The position numbers were made by a program, and so were the translations under genes. Below are positions 33,501 through 42,400 of a DNA stretch of 64,000 bases, piece by piece (the first letter of the stretch is position 1; the number at the start of each line of letters is the position of its first letter). The DNA is taken from NCBI GenBank assembly GCA_027923505.1, contig BROI01000021.1, positions 124,001 to 188,000 on the forward strand. The letters are read 5' to 3'. This DNA comes from Mayamaea pseudoterrestris. Taxonomy: Eukaryota > Bacillariophyta > Bacillariophyceae > Sellaphorales > Sellaphoraceae. The notes below the pieces were generated by a model that saw only the letters and a list, made by a program, of their open reading frames with translations, had not been told where the DNA came from and ran no database searches.

Positions 33501-33675
33501 AGAACGCTGCTGCGCCCTTGCGCAAGATGATTTGGACGGTCCTCATGAAGCCGTCGAAGTGATGCTGAGCTGCGCATCGACGTCTGATGATGACGAGGAG
33601 GACGATAAGACTGAACAAAGATGCAAGGCAACAATTTATTTTCGACCAGATACATCAAAGCGTAATGTGCATTGA
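30517..33675 (+). CDS. Two-C2-domain membrane protein (MCTP-like)
   Basis: The single exon of 1,052 aa begins at ATG 30517 (MTDGGRSDEA). Two C2-type domains are visible. The first is at about residues 58-198 (LVGEVVGGYRLPIHDPHNEY, then NPIWTL). The second is at about 318-445 (LYLEILSCHDLPNADVGEAM, DCFICAVFEDAMVQTPVI, NPHWLPWTQRAFVF). The second keeps the D-L-P-N-A-D loop and NPxW motif of C2 domains but lacks some calcium-binding Asp residues. Hydrophobic segments lie at about 540-590 (YIPLHSFVIFCSTAYLVEHP, FFLLSIAWIMLAT) and 703-753 (WITAIFLVAGIVSLVVPWAF). This order of C2 domains followed by a hairpin membrane region is that of multiple-C2-and-transmembrane proteins at ER contact sites. The C-terminal 300 residues are charged and contain two LDGP motifs. 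The exact family is uncertain. Confidence 0.72.
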   Translation: MTDGGRSDEAINKQSNDIHFDEDVSLSTTENDSLSSRDLHLHKSQSSIHDTDAVLLTVDDPICLVGEVVGGYRLPIHDPHNEYYAYILIRYDDDFLHVTKAALEPGQNPIWTLSSGSLFFLETSARELATKQLQLSVWFKRKDPLRLTTLERLLVGQATVDCITLIMDNLNEQPIEVDVMPDDQGVTTTASGTLTLRFRLATISDQDFVEAFTKESKRRAKSSPSDLTRLLLLQDHRPLATLVTETDETNVARTSFVNALSNAFSARNIFHHGEQKVRVKPFPDKDDADKTMYLSPKQIKEETLKPSKEWIEAGCSGSVAKLYLEILSCHDLPNADVGEAMGNLTDCFICAVFEDAMVQTPVIDDELNPHWLPWTQRAFVFGCMHPASILYLGAFDFELGLSKHEPLGRVSVNISNLQRDTDYVLTYPMYKSSHVTERKAAGFIRIRLRIEYIDERKVLLAALCPRPKFHVNVYKEKSLKVVRYTCFGEYGDDNNGEKFDLIVMRSYANELLEHKDTLLYCIGDAMLSVIFWRGQVKVWDNVYIPLHSFVIFCSTAYLVEHPYMAPSFFLLSIAWIMLATNTVRRQHPSPWHRCPSFWQYAKALHHGRSSLLVQSIQPDEGRAVAASYEAAWSQRMEVDRKFAATRAQLIQEVSDFGNDIIHTKQSDLIPLDLLEKLSYYQALLGQYCKYFRFVKIIATWEESIISFWITAIFLVAGIVSLVVPWAFILRWIGRTCVWCFLGPHMVIVDALLHSGNNDDDEVLAKLIDSYRKESRLVRQRRQVAVKLKDIKQTLFGNYSTLIPSYNLSRHYDRPLSKSYAKLSRGGQTPIKLADMYIPGQQCFGVMIPRPHMAAAQHENEKLALLKTLDIIQRHVKAITSEEDQQFLRQVHHVIEDEGRGEKSTSFSLELILTPTLGLKESEHGKKVITKSERVMVVSEGMRMNRRSTLNHGAHRELMATACEEKLDGPLELLSDDDPPRFLDAFNSAYDIDECQERCCALAQDDLDGPHEAVEVMLSCASTSDDDEEDDKTEQRCKATIYFRPDTSKRNVH

Positions 33676-33936
33676 AGTGCACAAGGAGAATCACCAGCGA
33701 TGCACATGCCCCATGCTTTCGACAGACGAACATCACATTGGCAAAGTTAGAGCGAAAGAGGCATTACATAAAGGAGTCGTGAGCATGTTGGGCACGAAAT
33801 GAGGACGCGATGATGTGGGCCCTACTACGAGTACATCTCATTGGGCTGCCAACAGTAAAGCTCTATTTCTTGAGAGTGATGCCGCTATAAACATTTAGCT
33901 ATTGAACGTTTAATTTGTAATCATCATTTGCAATCA

Positions 33937-34692
33937 TCATCGTACTCTTGTCAATTGTACTTCTAAATAAATGTATTCTCCAGGAACATCCCTGCGGACC
34001 GTCTGCACCCGGCGCATTTGCTGGCGAGGACCAAATCCTTGCGGCAGCGGCCCTGGCAATCCATCCTCCAATCCTTGCACGTACGCCAATGAGAGAGGAA
34101 TTAGTAAGCGTCTGACACCGCCCTCCCGCATTCCGCGGATGCCTTCATCAACCCCGGCAATGGCGGATCCATCGCCTAGCTTAAAGATGAATGGTGCATC
34201 ACCTTGCACTTGACTAGAATCAACAAAGTAGCCGTTGCTTTTGCGCAAAACCCATTGAATGTTGCATCTTGATCCTAGCTTGGCTTCACTGGAGGTTGGA
34301 CTGCCCGTACGAATGTCAGCGTAGATAAGACCCGATGGCAACTTGACGTACGCTTCGCGAGGGACAGGCGCTTGGTCGTCCATGTCAGCTAAAGCAGCTG
34401 TACCCTGGCGATATTCTTCCGATAGAGACTTGTTGGGAGCAGCAGCAGATGGTTTAGATGCTATGAAAGTCGGAAGAAGCATCGCCGAAGTTGTCGACAC
34501 GACGAGCCATTGGCGTCTACTGCAGGTGTCGGATGCGGCATCGGATGAGCGCTCGGAGTTTCTCCATACCGATGCTTTCGTTTGACAGTTCCGACGGCTA
34601 CTGTAGGTAATATGGGTAGGCATCCAAGCTGAGCTTCCTATAGCTCTGCTCAGCAGCGCTACAAGGAAGGATGCTAGCGAATGTTTCGCCAT
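33937..34692 (-). CDS. FKBP-type peptidyl-prolyl isomerase, thylakoid-lumen type
   Basis: The 251-aa single exon has three targeting elements in series. They are a signal peptide (SLASFLVALLSRAIGSSAW), a Ser/Arg-rich transit region, and a twin-arginine lumen signal with R59-R60 in CSRRQWLVV, ending in the cleavage-like PSAAAP. The mature part is an FKBP domain: LPSGLIYADIRTGSPTSSEA, GYFVDSS, FKLGDGSAIAGVDEGIRGMR, EGGVRRLLIPLSLAYV. Several aromatic active-site residues of FKBP12 are replaced (W to A in the GDGSAIAGVDE loop), which is common in lumenal FKBPs, so isomerase activity may be weak. It presumably assists folding in photosynthetic complexes. This is some of the best evidence in the window for a secondary red-derived plastid. 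Confidence 0.85.
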   Translation of the reverse strand: MAKHSLASFLVALLSRAIGSSAWMPTHITYSSRRNCQTKASVWRNSERSSDAASDTCSRRQWLVVSTTSAMLLPTFIASKPSAAAPNKSLSEEYRQGTAALADMDDQAPVPREAYVKLPSGLIYADIRTGSPTSSEAKLGSRCNIQWVLRKSNGYFVDSSQVQGDAPFIFKLGDGSAIAGVDEGIRGMREGGVRRLLIPLSLAYVQGLEDGLPGPLPQGFGPRQQMRRVQTVRRDVPGEYIYLEVQLTRVR

Positions 34693-34955
34693 GGTGGAAA
34701 TTATGATGAGCGAGGAGTGACGAGAGTAATCAAAATTTGTGTCATGTCTTTCCGGTGAGTAGTCATCAGACTGCCAAATAGTGGAGTTTTCACCACGGTA
34801 AATGGAACGAGAGCTGCGTCCGATCCGCCGCTGCGAAGAATCTTCCCACCATATTTTGTCACACGACGTATCATACTCGGCACCTTTTCGTCTCCTTTTG
34901 TAAGTGATATCTACTGGTAGTCAAGTGAACGGAACTGTTGAGTTACAGCTATACA
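34693..34955. promoter_or_regulatory. Short divergent promoter of FKBP and reductase genes
   Basis: Only 263 bp separate the two start codons. Both products have plastid-type presequences, so joint control is plausible. No consensus site stands out. Confidence 0.35.
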
Positions 34956-36326
34956 ATGTTGCGTATGGCGCATGCAGCGGCTCGCATGGCCATCGTCCTG
35001 CTGCTGTCGTTTCTTTCGAACTCGACGGCTTTTCAACCATTTTCTTTGCGGCTGATCGGGAGGTTAGTGAGCTGCTTCACTGTCAATCGTTCTATCAGTG
35101 TTCAAGAAACATCTCTGTATGGTAACCAGTATCTTTCATCGCAATCACTCACTTGCTGCTGCCGCTGCATCACACATCACACTGATCTTTATAGCAAACT
35201 CACAGTCACCACAATGGCATCCAATGAATCATCAGCATTAGCTTCATCCTCGGCCATTGGATTTATTGGACTCGGAATCATGGGGCAAGGCATGGCGGCT
35301 CGCCTCTTGTCGGAAGGAGTCGCGGGCTCGACCGAGAAACCGTTGGTAGTATGGAATCGCACCGCCTCAAAGTGCTCTGATCTTGCGAAACTCTTTCCAG
35401 ACAAGACGATCATTGTCAAAAATACTCCAAAGGAAGTCGTTCAAGCATGCGGTATCACATACAGCATTCTATCAACGCCACAAGTAGCCAAGGAGGTCTT
35501 TCATGCGGCCGAAACTGGAACTCTGGCTGGCGTTGGACCTGGCAAGTCTATTGTCGACTGCGCCACGTTGGCCGAGACTACAATGCAGGAAATGGAGCAG
35601 GCGGTCATTGACAAGGGAGGGTGAGTGTCATTCGATTCGAATGAAACCTACATTGGAGACTATGCTGCTGGCTCGGGCTCTGGCGCCGGCTGCTTGTTTA
35701 CTCGCTATGACGACTGTTACCAGAACTTTTTATACTCACTCCAGTGTCTTCTGCTACGCATACTTTTGGCACGCAGACGGTTCCTCGAGGCACCAGTCTC
35801 TGGCTCCAAGGGACCAGCAGCGCAAGGCACGCTCATCTTTTTGTGTGCCGGAAATAAGGACTTGTTCGATGAAATCAAAAACACTGGCTTGCAGGCAATG
35901 GGCAAGGCCAGTCATCTGTTCAGCGAAGAAGTTGGTGCCGGAACGCGCGCCAAGCTCATTGTTAATTCACTCATGGGTACCATGCTGGCGGCCCTTGGTG
36001 AAGGTTTGGCGCTAGCCGAATCGGTGGGTTTGGATGCAAACAAAATGGTAGAGGTTATTGGTCAAGGTGCGATTGCCAATCCCATGTTTTCATTGAAAGG
36101 CCCAAAGATGGTTGTCAAGGATCACGCGCCCAACTTTCCTCTTAAGCATGCGCACAAGGACATGGCTCTTGCATGTGACATGGCCAAGAAAGCCAACGTT
36201 GAGTACTCGGTCATGGAGTCGGCCGAAAAGCTTTATAGAAATGCTAGAAAAGATGAGGCGCTTGGAGTCGCCGACGAGGACTTTTCCGCCGTGTACGAAC
36301 AAATCAAGAAGAAGCAGCGCACATGA
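34956..36326 (+). CDS. Plastid-type glyoxylate / succinic semialdehyde reductase (beta-hydroxyacid dehydrogenase family)
   Basis: Reduces glyoxylate to glycolate and succinic semialdehyde to gamma-hydroxybutyrate with NADPH in related plant enzymes (GLYR). Exons 34956-35620 and 35777-36326 flank a 156-bp intron (GTGAGT donor, ACGCAG acceptor, phase 2); the product is 404 aa. The signal peptide is followed by STAFQPF, a classic heterokont plastid motif. A second ATG (MASNES, about 35215) could give a cytosolic form. Domain marks are the Rossmann motif GFIGLGIMGQGMA, the substrate loop EAPVSGSKGPAAQGTL spanning the exon junction, the catalytic-lysine helix AGTRAKLIVNSLMGTMLA and the family end NPMFSLKGPKM, FPLKHAHKDM, DEDFSAVYE. 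The splice restores GGRFLEAPVSG exactly. A detoxifying role in photorespiration is inferred. Confidence 0.88.
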
Positions 36327-37739
36327 TAAGTATATATGTACAATCTAAATGATGAAATAGCGAGCGCTTACTGATTTACGTGTATGATCTGTCGGATGAT
36401 CGAAGAAGCATTGTCCCAACCTCAACTGAAACATGATTCGATATCGATCAGACGGGACGGCATGGCATGGCATAGCTGATCGCCTGCACGTTTGGCAAGC
36501 GTCGTCGGTTCTTGATCTGAAGAATGCATGCTTTGATAGTGGCGAGCGCATGTCAGTCGCAGCTGAGCACCTAGCACCTTCCTTCGTCAATCCCATTGCG
36601 CCCTTCGATAGTGTTACGAAGTCTATTGCGCCATGCTGGCTGTATCGTATGTATACATAGGTACTACTACAGTGCCCGCATGTCTATGTCGGCCGGTAGC
36701 TGAACAAGGCATCTTTCGCCTCGTAATGACGCAACCTGTCGTTTGCAGTCTTAGCTATCGTTTGGCGACTCAACCTAACTACTATACCGGTGATTAGCTA
36801 CATCAAGCACAGATCCTGTATACAACTTTTGTATGTATAGGCAAGCATCGATGAATCTTACAACATTCTATTTGGTGGGACAAAGTAAAAGGGTCATGCT
36901 ATCTTGCTTCAACACGTATTTTTGCGTAAATCGAGTGCGTCGCATGCTTCCGCGCGCACAAAGCCTACGAGTTGTAGCAAAGCCTTTCCCAGTCGAATTG
37001 AGCCCTTATCGTTCGATGGTCAATCTGGCGTCCACCTGTCGTACGTATGACTTGGTTAGCAAGCTGTCACAAGCCGATGAACCAAATATCATGGGAGAAG
37101 GGGGCAGCAGCTAACTCCACTGTTTTCCAAGTAAGCCGATCCGCGTGGCCGCCATGACAATGCGTGACTCGATAACCATCATAGTGCGTCATGTGACACG
37201 GTTGAAGTTTATGACGCACGGTATGGGAGTAGGTTAAAACCAAGGAAATCGCGTGAGTAACCTACTCCCGAGCGTGCTGTCAATCTGCCGCGCCTTACAC
37301 GTCAGCAAGAGGAAGGTTGAGTTGAAAAACCATTCGAAGACGGAAGCGCTTGTCGTTCGAAAATTTGGTCGAGCAGAGCTCACTTTTGTCCTCGTTTGAG
37401 ATATTCGTTGCAGCTTTCACCATGACAATGAAGCATCTACGCACGCCTTCGGAACTCCTGGCCATGGCCTGTATCAAGTACGTGTATATCGTACTGTTGG
37501 AACGAATGAAGGGCGTTTGCTCATTAATGGCGCACCTTTTGCCATCCGACTGACGTATCGAACAGTATCATCGGCATGTACACCAAACAGAGCACTCAAC
37601 GATTGTCCTTTCTCGTTACGACAGAGAAGAAGTCTTAAACAGTCCAATCAAGAGTAGTTGCAGCAGTAGCGACCTGTCTTCGGCCGTAATTGAAGCATGG
37701 GCGTCTCTTCCAGCTGAGATCCGATCGGCTCTTGTCGAC
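36327..37739. other. Intergenic region of 1.4 kb; possible upstream exon of the cyclase gene
   Basis: No independent gene is supported in 36327-37400. TGCGTCA (37185-37191) and TGACGCA (37212-37218) occur as an inverted pair. At 37422-37478 an ATG-led segment (MTMKHLRTPSELLAMACI) ends in an AA|GTACGT donor. The frame of the cyclase ORF stays open upstream of its ATG to about 37565 and looks coding (SSAVIEAWASLPAEIRSALV). A first exon spliced to an acceptor near 37659 would keep frame, but this is not certain. Confidence 0.4.
37225..37269. repeat. Perfect 12-bp inverted repeat with 21-bp spacer
   Basis: GGGAGTAGGTTA (37225-37236) is matched by TAACCTACTCCC (37258-37269). Cruciform or dimer-binding potential; it lies about 150 bp before the possible first exon of the cyclase gene, beside two TGACGCA-type sites. 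Confidence 0.8.
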
Positions 37740-39236
37740 ATGGAACAGCAAAAATCCTTTGCTTCGTCTTCTTCTCAACCCGAGAAGGGAAGTACAGTCT
37801 CATTGTCGAACAGCACCGGGAGCAGCAGTACATGCTTCGAATTGGAGGAAGATATAAGCAGCAGCAGCAAGACGGACACGAGCAACAGTGACAGCCGTGC
37901 GTCCATGCTGGAAATTGTCGAGCAAATCGACGGATCCGGAACCAAAATTGTTCTGAAGCCATTGGAAAGGGCACCAGAAAACGTATTCTCCTTTCACAAG
38001 ATTCAAACCAAGGAAGATACTAGAGTTGAAACCACACCCGCAGCCATTGTCACTACCAAAAAGACGATTGTGACGAGGACGCGCGGCTGGAGAAACGTCT
38101 TCACGCTGCCCATATCCTATGACGTGAACATTGTTCCGTATGGAACCCTGCTGGATGCGGAGAATCCGCAGTTGCTAGATGCAACGGGGCCACGCATGGA
38201 GGATTACAATCGGGCGTTTGCCGTATTGGATGAAGCCGTCGATCGTCTCTATGGAGCCAAGGTGCGAGCCTACTTTGCTTCCAACAAAATTGAACTTACA
38301 GTCAGTGTCTTGAAGGGAGGCGAGGATGACAAGCGACCGGAAGCAGTCGATCAATTGATTGACGAGCTATGTGCTTACAAACTGCGTCGCCGAGAGCCCT
38401 TCCTGGCCATTGGAGGCGGCTGCTTGTTGGACATTGCCGGCATGGCGGCCAACTTGTATCGTCGTGGGGTTCCCTTTGTCCGTGTACCAACCACTTTGCT
38501 TGCAATTGTCGACGCCAGTGTCGGCGTCAAGAATGGCGTCGATTACTGCTGCGTCAAGACAAACGAGTCCTACAAGAATCGGATTGGGTCCTTTTACGCT
38601 CCGTCGTCATGCTTGCTTGATCCGGCATTCATCACGACGCAGGATCAACGCAATATATGCAACGGCTTTGGAGAAATCATGAAGCTTGCCTTGGTTCGCT
38701 CAGTTGCGCTCTTTGAACTGTTAGAAACCCATGGTGCGGCCTTGGTGCATTCACACTTCTCGGCCGAGTCGACCATCACCAAGGATGTTGGAACGCGAAT
38801 CATTGACCTTTCCATTCAAATTATGTTAGAGGAACTCGGACCCAACCTTTGGGAGTATCAATTGGAGCGATGCGTCGACTACGGACACACCTTCTCCAAA
38901 CTTTTGGAAATGGTACCAGGCGCCGATATCATGCATGGCGAAGCTGTCAATGTCGACGGTTTCTTCTGCTGCATCTTGAGCTACTTGCGCGGCTACATTG
39001 GAATGGAGACGGTTCACAGAATATATCTCGTCATGAAGTCGCTGAATCTTCCAACACACTCGGAGAACCTGACGTCGGAACTAGCTTGGCAGAGCTGTAA
39101 GGATGCCGTCGAACATCGACACGGCGAGCAGAGGATACCACTGATCACCGACATTGGAGAAAGCATTTGTGTGTGCGACGTGACTCCCGATGAACTGGAT
39201 CGAGCGCTTGTCGTCATGAAGCAGTTTTCTCCATGA
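37740..39236 (+). CDS. Sugar-phosphate cyclase of the EEVS/DDGS (dehydroquinate synthase-like) type
   Basis: The 498-aa ORF (longer if an upstream exon is used) belongs to the dehydroquinate synthase superfamily. NAD-binding and substrate motifs are FLAIGGGCLLDIAGMAANLY, RRGVPFVRVPTTLLAIVDAS and VGVKNGV. Putative metal ligands are Glu in NGFGEIMKLAL, His in VDYGHTFSKLLEM and His in IMHGEAVNVD. The segment GPNLWEYQLERCVDYGHTFS is of the kind seen in sedoheptulose-7-phosphate cyclases (2-epi-5-epi-valiolone synthase, desmethyl-4-deoxygadusol synthase), not in shikimate-pathway DHQS. Products of such enzymes lead to C7-cyclitols or to mycosporine-like sunscreens. The 120-residue N-terminus is Ser-rich and disordered, without an obvious plastid signal. 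No O-methyltransferase or ATP-grasp partner lies nearby. Which of the two reactions it performs is not decided. Confidence 0.82.
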   Translation: MEQQKSFASSSSQPEKGSTVSLSNSTGSSSTCFELEEDISSSSKTDTSNSDSRASMLEIVEQIDGSGTKIVLKPLERAPENVFSFHKIQTKEDTRVETTPAAIVTTKKTIVTRTRGWRNVFTLPISYDVNIVPYGTLLDAENPQLLDATGPRMEDYNRAFAVLDEAVDRLYGAKVRAYFASNKIELTVSVLKGGEDDKRPEAVDQLIDELCAYKLRRREPFLAIGGGCLLDIAGMAANLYRRGVPFVRVPTTLLAIVDASVGVKNGVDYCCVKTNESYKNRIGSFYAPSSCLLDPAFITTQDQRNICNGFGEIMKLALVRSVALFELLETHGAALVHSHFSAESTITKDVGTRIIDLSIQIMLEELGPNLWEYQLERCVDYGHTFSKLLEMVPGADIMHGEAVNVDGFFCCILSYLRGYIGMETVHRIYLVMKSLNLPTHSENLTSELAWQSCKDAVEHRHGEQRIPLITDIGESICVCDVTPDELDRALVVMKQFSP

Positions 39237-39434
39237 TGGTAGTCGAGAGGTACTTTCGACAACCCGGTCTATTACTACACCTTGATCGTCTAAAAATGAA
39301 GTTAAATAATTGTAAAACGAGCGTTAGAAAGCTCTGGCTAAAGTAGTTGTTATAGTTAAACAAGTGACAAGTTATCTGCTAAATGCCACAGCGTATTTGA
39401 TTGCATTACAGTTCTGTTTTGTGTCTTATAATAT

Positions 39435-42400
39435 TCAGTCGCTGCTGTCATCGCCCTCGTCCATTACTCTCTGTTTCTTTATCGGTTGTCCCACATTTGC
39501 ACTTTCGTTTTTTCGCTTCGCCGCGTCGCTTTCCGTGATAAGCTCCTCGTCACTCTCCTCATCGCTGCTGTCACCGAACAAATCGCTTGCCAGAGGCGGC
39601 TTGACGGACGTGTCGCCTCCAGCATTTAAAATATTTTTGTTGGTTGACTCATCGTCACTACTGTCATCAAAGATGCCTCGGCTAGAAGTCGCCTTGTCTT
39701 GTTTGTCAGAGCTGTCCTCCATTTTCTCCTCTCCATCGTCGTCGCTGCTATCCCCAAAGAGATCTGGTGCTTGCGATTTCGCTCCGCCTTGCTCTGCTTC
39801 AGGGACGCTGTCGTCGTCTGAGGAGTCATCGAACAAACCTCTGCCCGTCTGTCCATCGTCTTCCACTAACCCAAGAGCATCTGCATCCACGTTTGAGCCT
39901 GACTTCTTTTTACTCTTTTTCTCCTTGGCTTGCTCAGCTTGAGCCTGCTCTTGATGCCAGTTCTCGCGAAGAGCGCTGACTTTGGCCATAGCTGCGTCGG
40001 CCCTGCGATCGCGTTCGGCTTGCTCCTCCAGTTCTTTCTCTCGAGCCAATGCCTCCTTGTACTGCTCTTCCTTCATTTCCGCCTCTGCTATAGCACGACG
40101 AAGAGCACGTTCATTCGCCTCCTCGGCAGCTCTAAGTCTGTCATTCTCCAAGTGCGACTCTGCGCTTCGAATGTTATTTTCGCAATGGCCGATGAAGCTT
40201 TCTAGAACTGACGACGAAATCGGAATTTTCTTCTCGGCCTTTTCCTCCAAAATTTGTGTCACTACTCCTAGACTCTCGCGCAGCCACACCAAAGCTTCCT
40301 GTACTTCATCAGCTGTCCTTGGCAAGCCTCGTGAGGGCCTTTGCAAAATGCAATTGGCTGCAGACAGCTTTGTCATGGCAAGGTCATACTTTAAGACCAC
40401 TTCTCGCTTAGTTTGCTTCGCAATCGCTAGCTCGAGATGTTCCATAGCGCTTCTGTAGCGCTCATCGGCTGGAGCGGCATTTTGATCAGCGGAAAGTTCG
40501 GTTTGTCGTGCCCAGTCAAAAAAGGCAAACGCGATATACAAAAGGACGTCGACGACATCGTCCTTCCGGCTTTTTGACGTCACCGGCGTACCAATACTCT
40601 CCGCTCGTTTCATGTAACTCTGGTACATTTGAAGCGCCTCAGGGTGCTTCTTTGTCGCGAGCAAAATGTGGCCCAGATTCATTAAGGCATCGGCAATAGT
40701 GTCACCGCTCACTTCGCGCACTCGGTTAAAAATTTCTTTTGCCTTGTAAATCTCACCCTTCTCCGCTAAGACTGCACCTAGTCCATTTGCAGCGTATGCA
40801 TTAGCAGGATCTTTTCCAAGCACACTCTTAAAGTAGTCGGATGCATAGGTAAGATGCTTCGAATAGCGCTCCGGATTAACGAATAGAGTCGAAAAGTAAA
40901 TTGTACCGAGACTGAGCATTGAGTATGCATCCACGTTGGGGACCTTTTTCGCCAGCAAATCATCGAAAATAGGCTGGGCCGCTGCCCAATCACACAAAGA
41001 CAAGTGCAAATTTCCAATCAAAGTCAAGACTTCGGGTGTCTTCTCAATTGCAGCTGAAATTTTCAGCCACTGAGCTCCCTCCATCAAAGATCCACAGTCA
41101 ACCGAAATGCATGCTAAGCGTAGAGCGCTTGGGAAGTACGCTGGATTGCGTTTCAATAAAGCTTTGTGTATTTCTATCGCAGCCAGCGTCCGTCCCATGG
41201 TTTCATGCAGTCGGGCAATGTTGAATGCCACTGTTGTAGCTTCCGGCAGGTTTAAAATGCGATTTTCTCGCTTGACAAATAGCGCGGCAGCGTCGTCTAC
41301 CGTTGTTTTCATATCGTCCTTGACGGTAATAGACACGTCACTACCCTCTGCTGCTTCAACTTTGACTACAGTCGAAATAAAGTTGTCTCCAACCTTGACT
41401 GAGTCACCCACTTGCACCGACAATGCTGCGAAATCTTCCAGACTTCCAGGATCTACAACCTTCAAGACCGTCACGTAATTCGCGTCTTCGTCAATCTGTT
41501 CGTGTGATTCGCTTTCATCTTCATTGGCTTGATTTGCCACAACCTTAACAATGGTCGGTCGCACCTTAACAGTCGAATCGACATAGCCACAAAACATAGC
41601 ATTCGCGTCTTGACGTATGAACGGAGCAGTTCCCAAATTGTCGAGCGCGAATTGACACGAGCGTCCAGACGGATCCAAAGCATGTAAAGCCAGCGTGAAC
41701 ATTTCGAGCGCTTCTTCGTGCCTGTTCAGTCCCTCGCACAGCACTCCACGATTGGCATAAACTTCGTATGGAACAGCATCACCCTTGCGTTTCATCAAAT
41801 CAATCGCCTTTTCCAACTTATCAGCCGCTTTGAGGTAGGTGGATCGATGCTGACGAAGTGCAAGGGCCTCGAGGAGAAGCAAATCGGCGTTGAAGGGATC
41901 GAGCTCCACCGCTTTGGAAATATTGGCAAGTCCGCCTTCCACGCTCTTGCCACCAGCTTTAACTTCCAGCAGGCCCAACAAGAGCAGTGAGTCCGTCGCA
42001 TTTCCACTCGTTGCAAGCAACTTGTGCAGGTGATTCTTGGCCTGCGTGTAGTCACCTTTTACGACAAGTGTTTGCGCTAATCCAAACCTTGCCGGTGCCA
42101 AACTTGGATTAAGCTTGCAAGCCCTTTCGTAAAATTTGAGCGCCGTGTCGTTTTCCTCGCGAACGTGGTAGACGCGAGCGAGAAAGAACAGCGACTCGGC
42201 CTGCATCTCTGGCACGCTCGTGCTTCCATACGCGCCTTTGGCCAACGCAATGACTCTATCGTAATCCTTTTTGACTAAGTCGAGTTCATCCATGGACTCG
42301 CTTTTCCACATATCCTGCATGCGAAAGACTGCACTGTTGCTATTCGCACTGTTGCCAAACTCAAACATTGTTGATGAATCCTCAGTAATTGACGTTTCAA

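Noticed and set aside
36833-37114. 93-aa open frame between the reductase and the cyclase genes
   Set aside because: No motif, no signal peptide and no conserved pattern; not distinguishable from a random frame.
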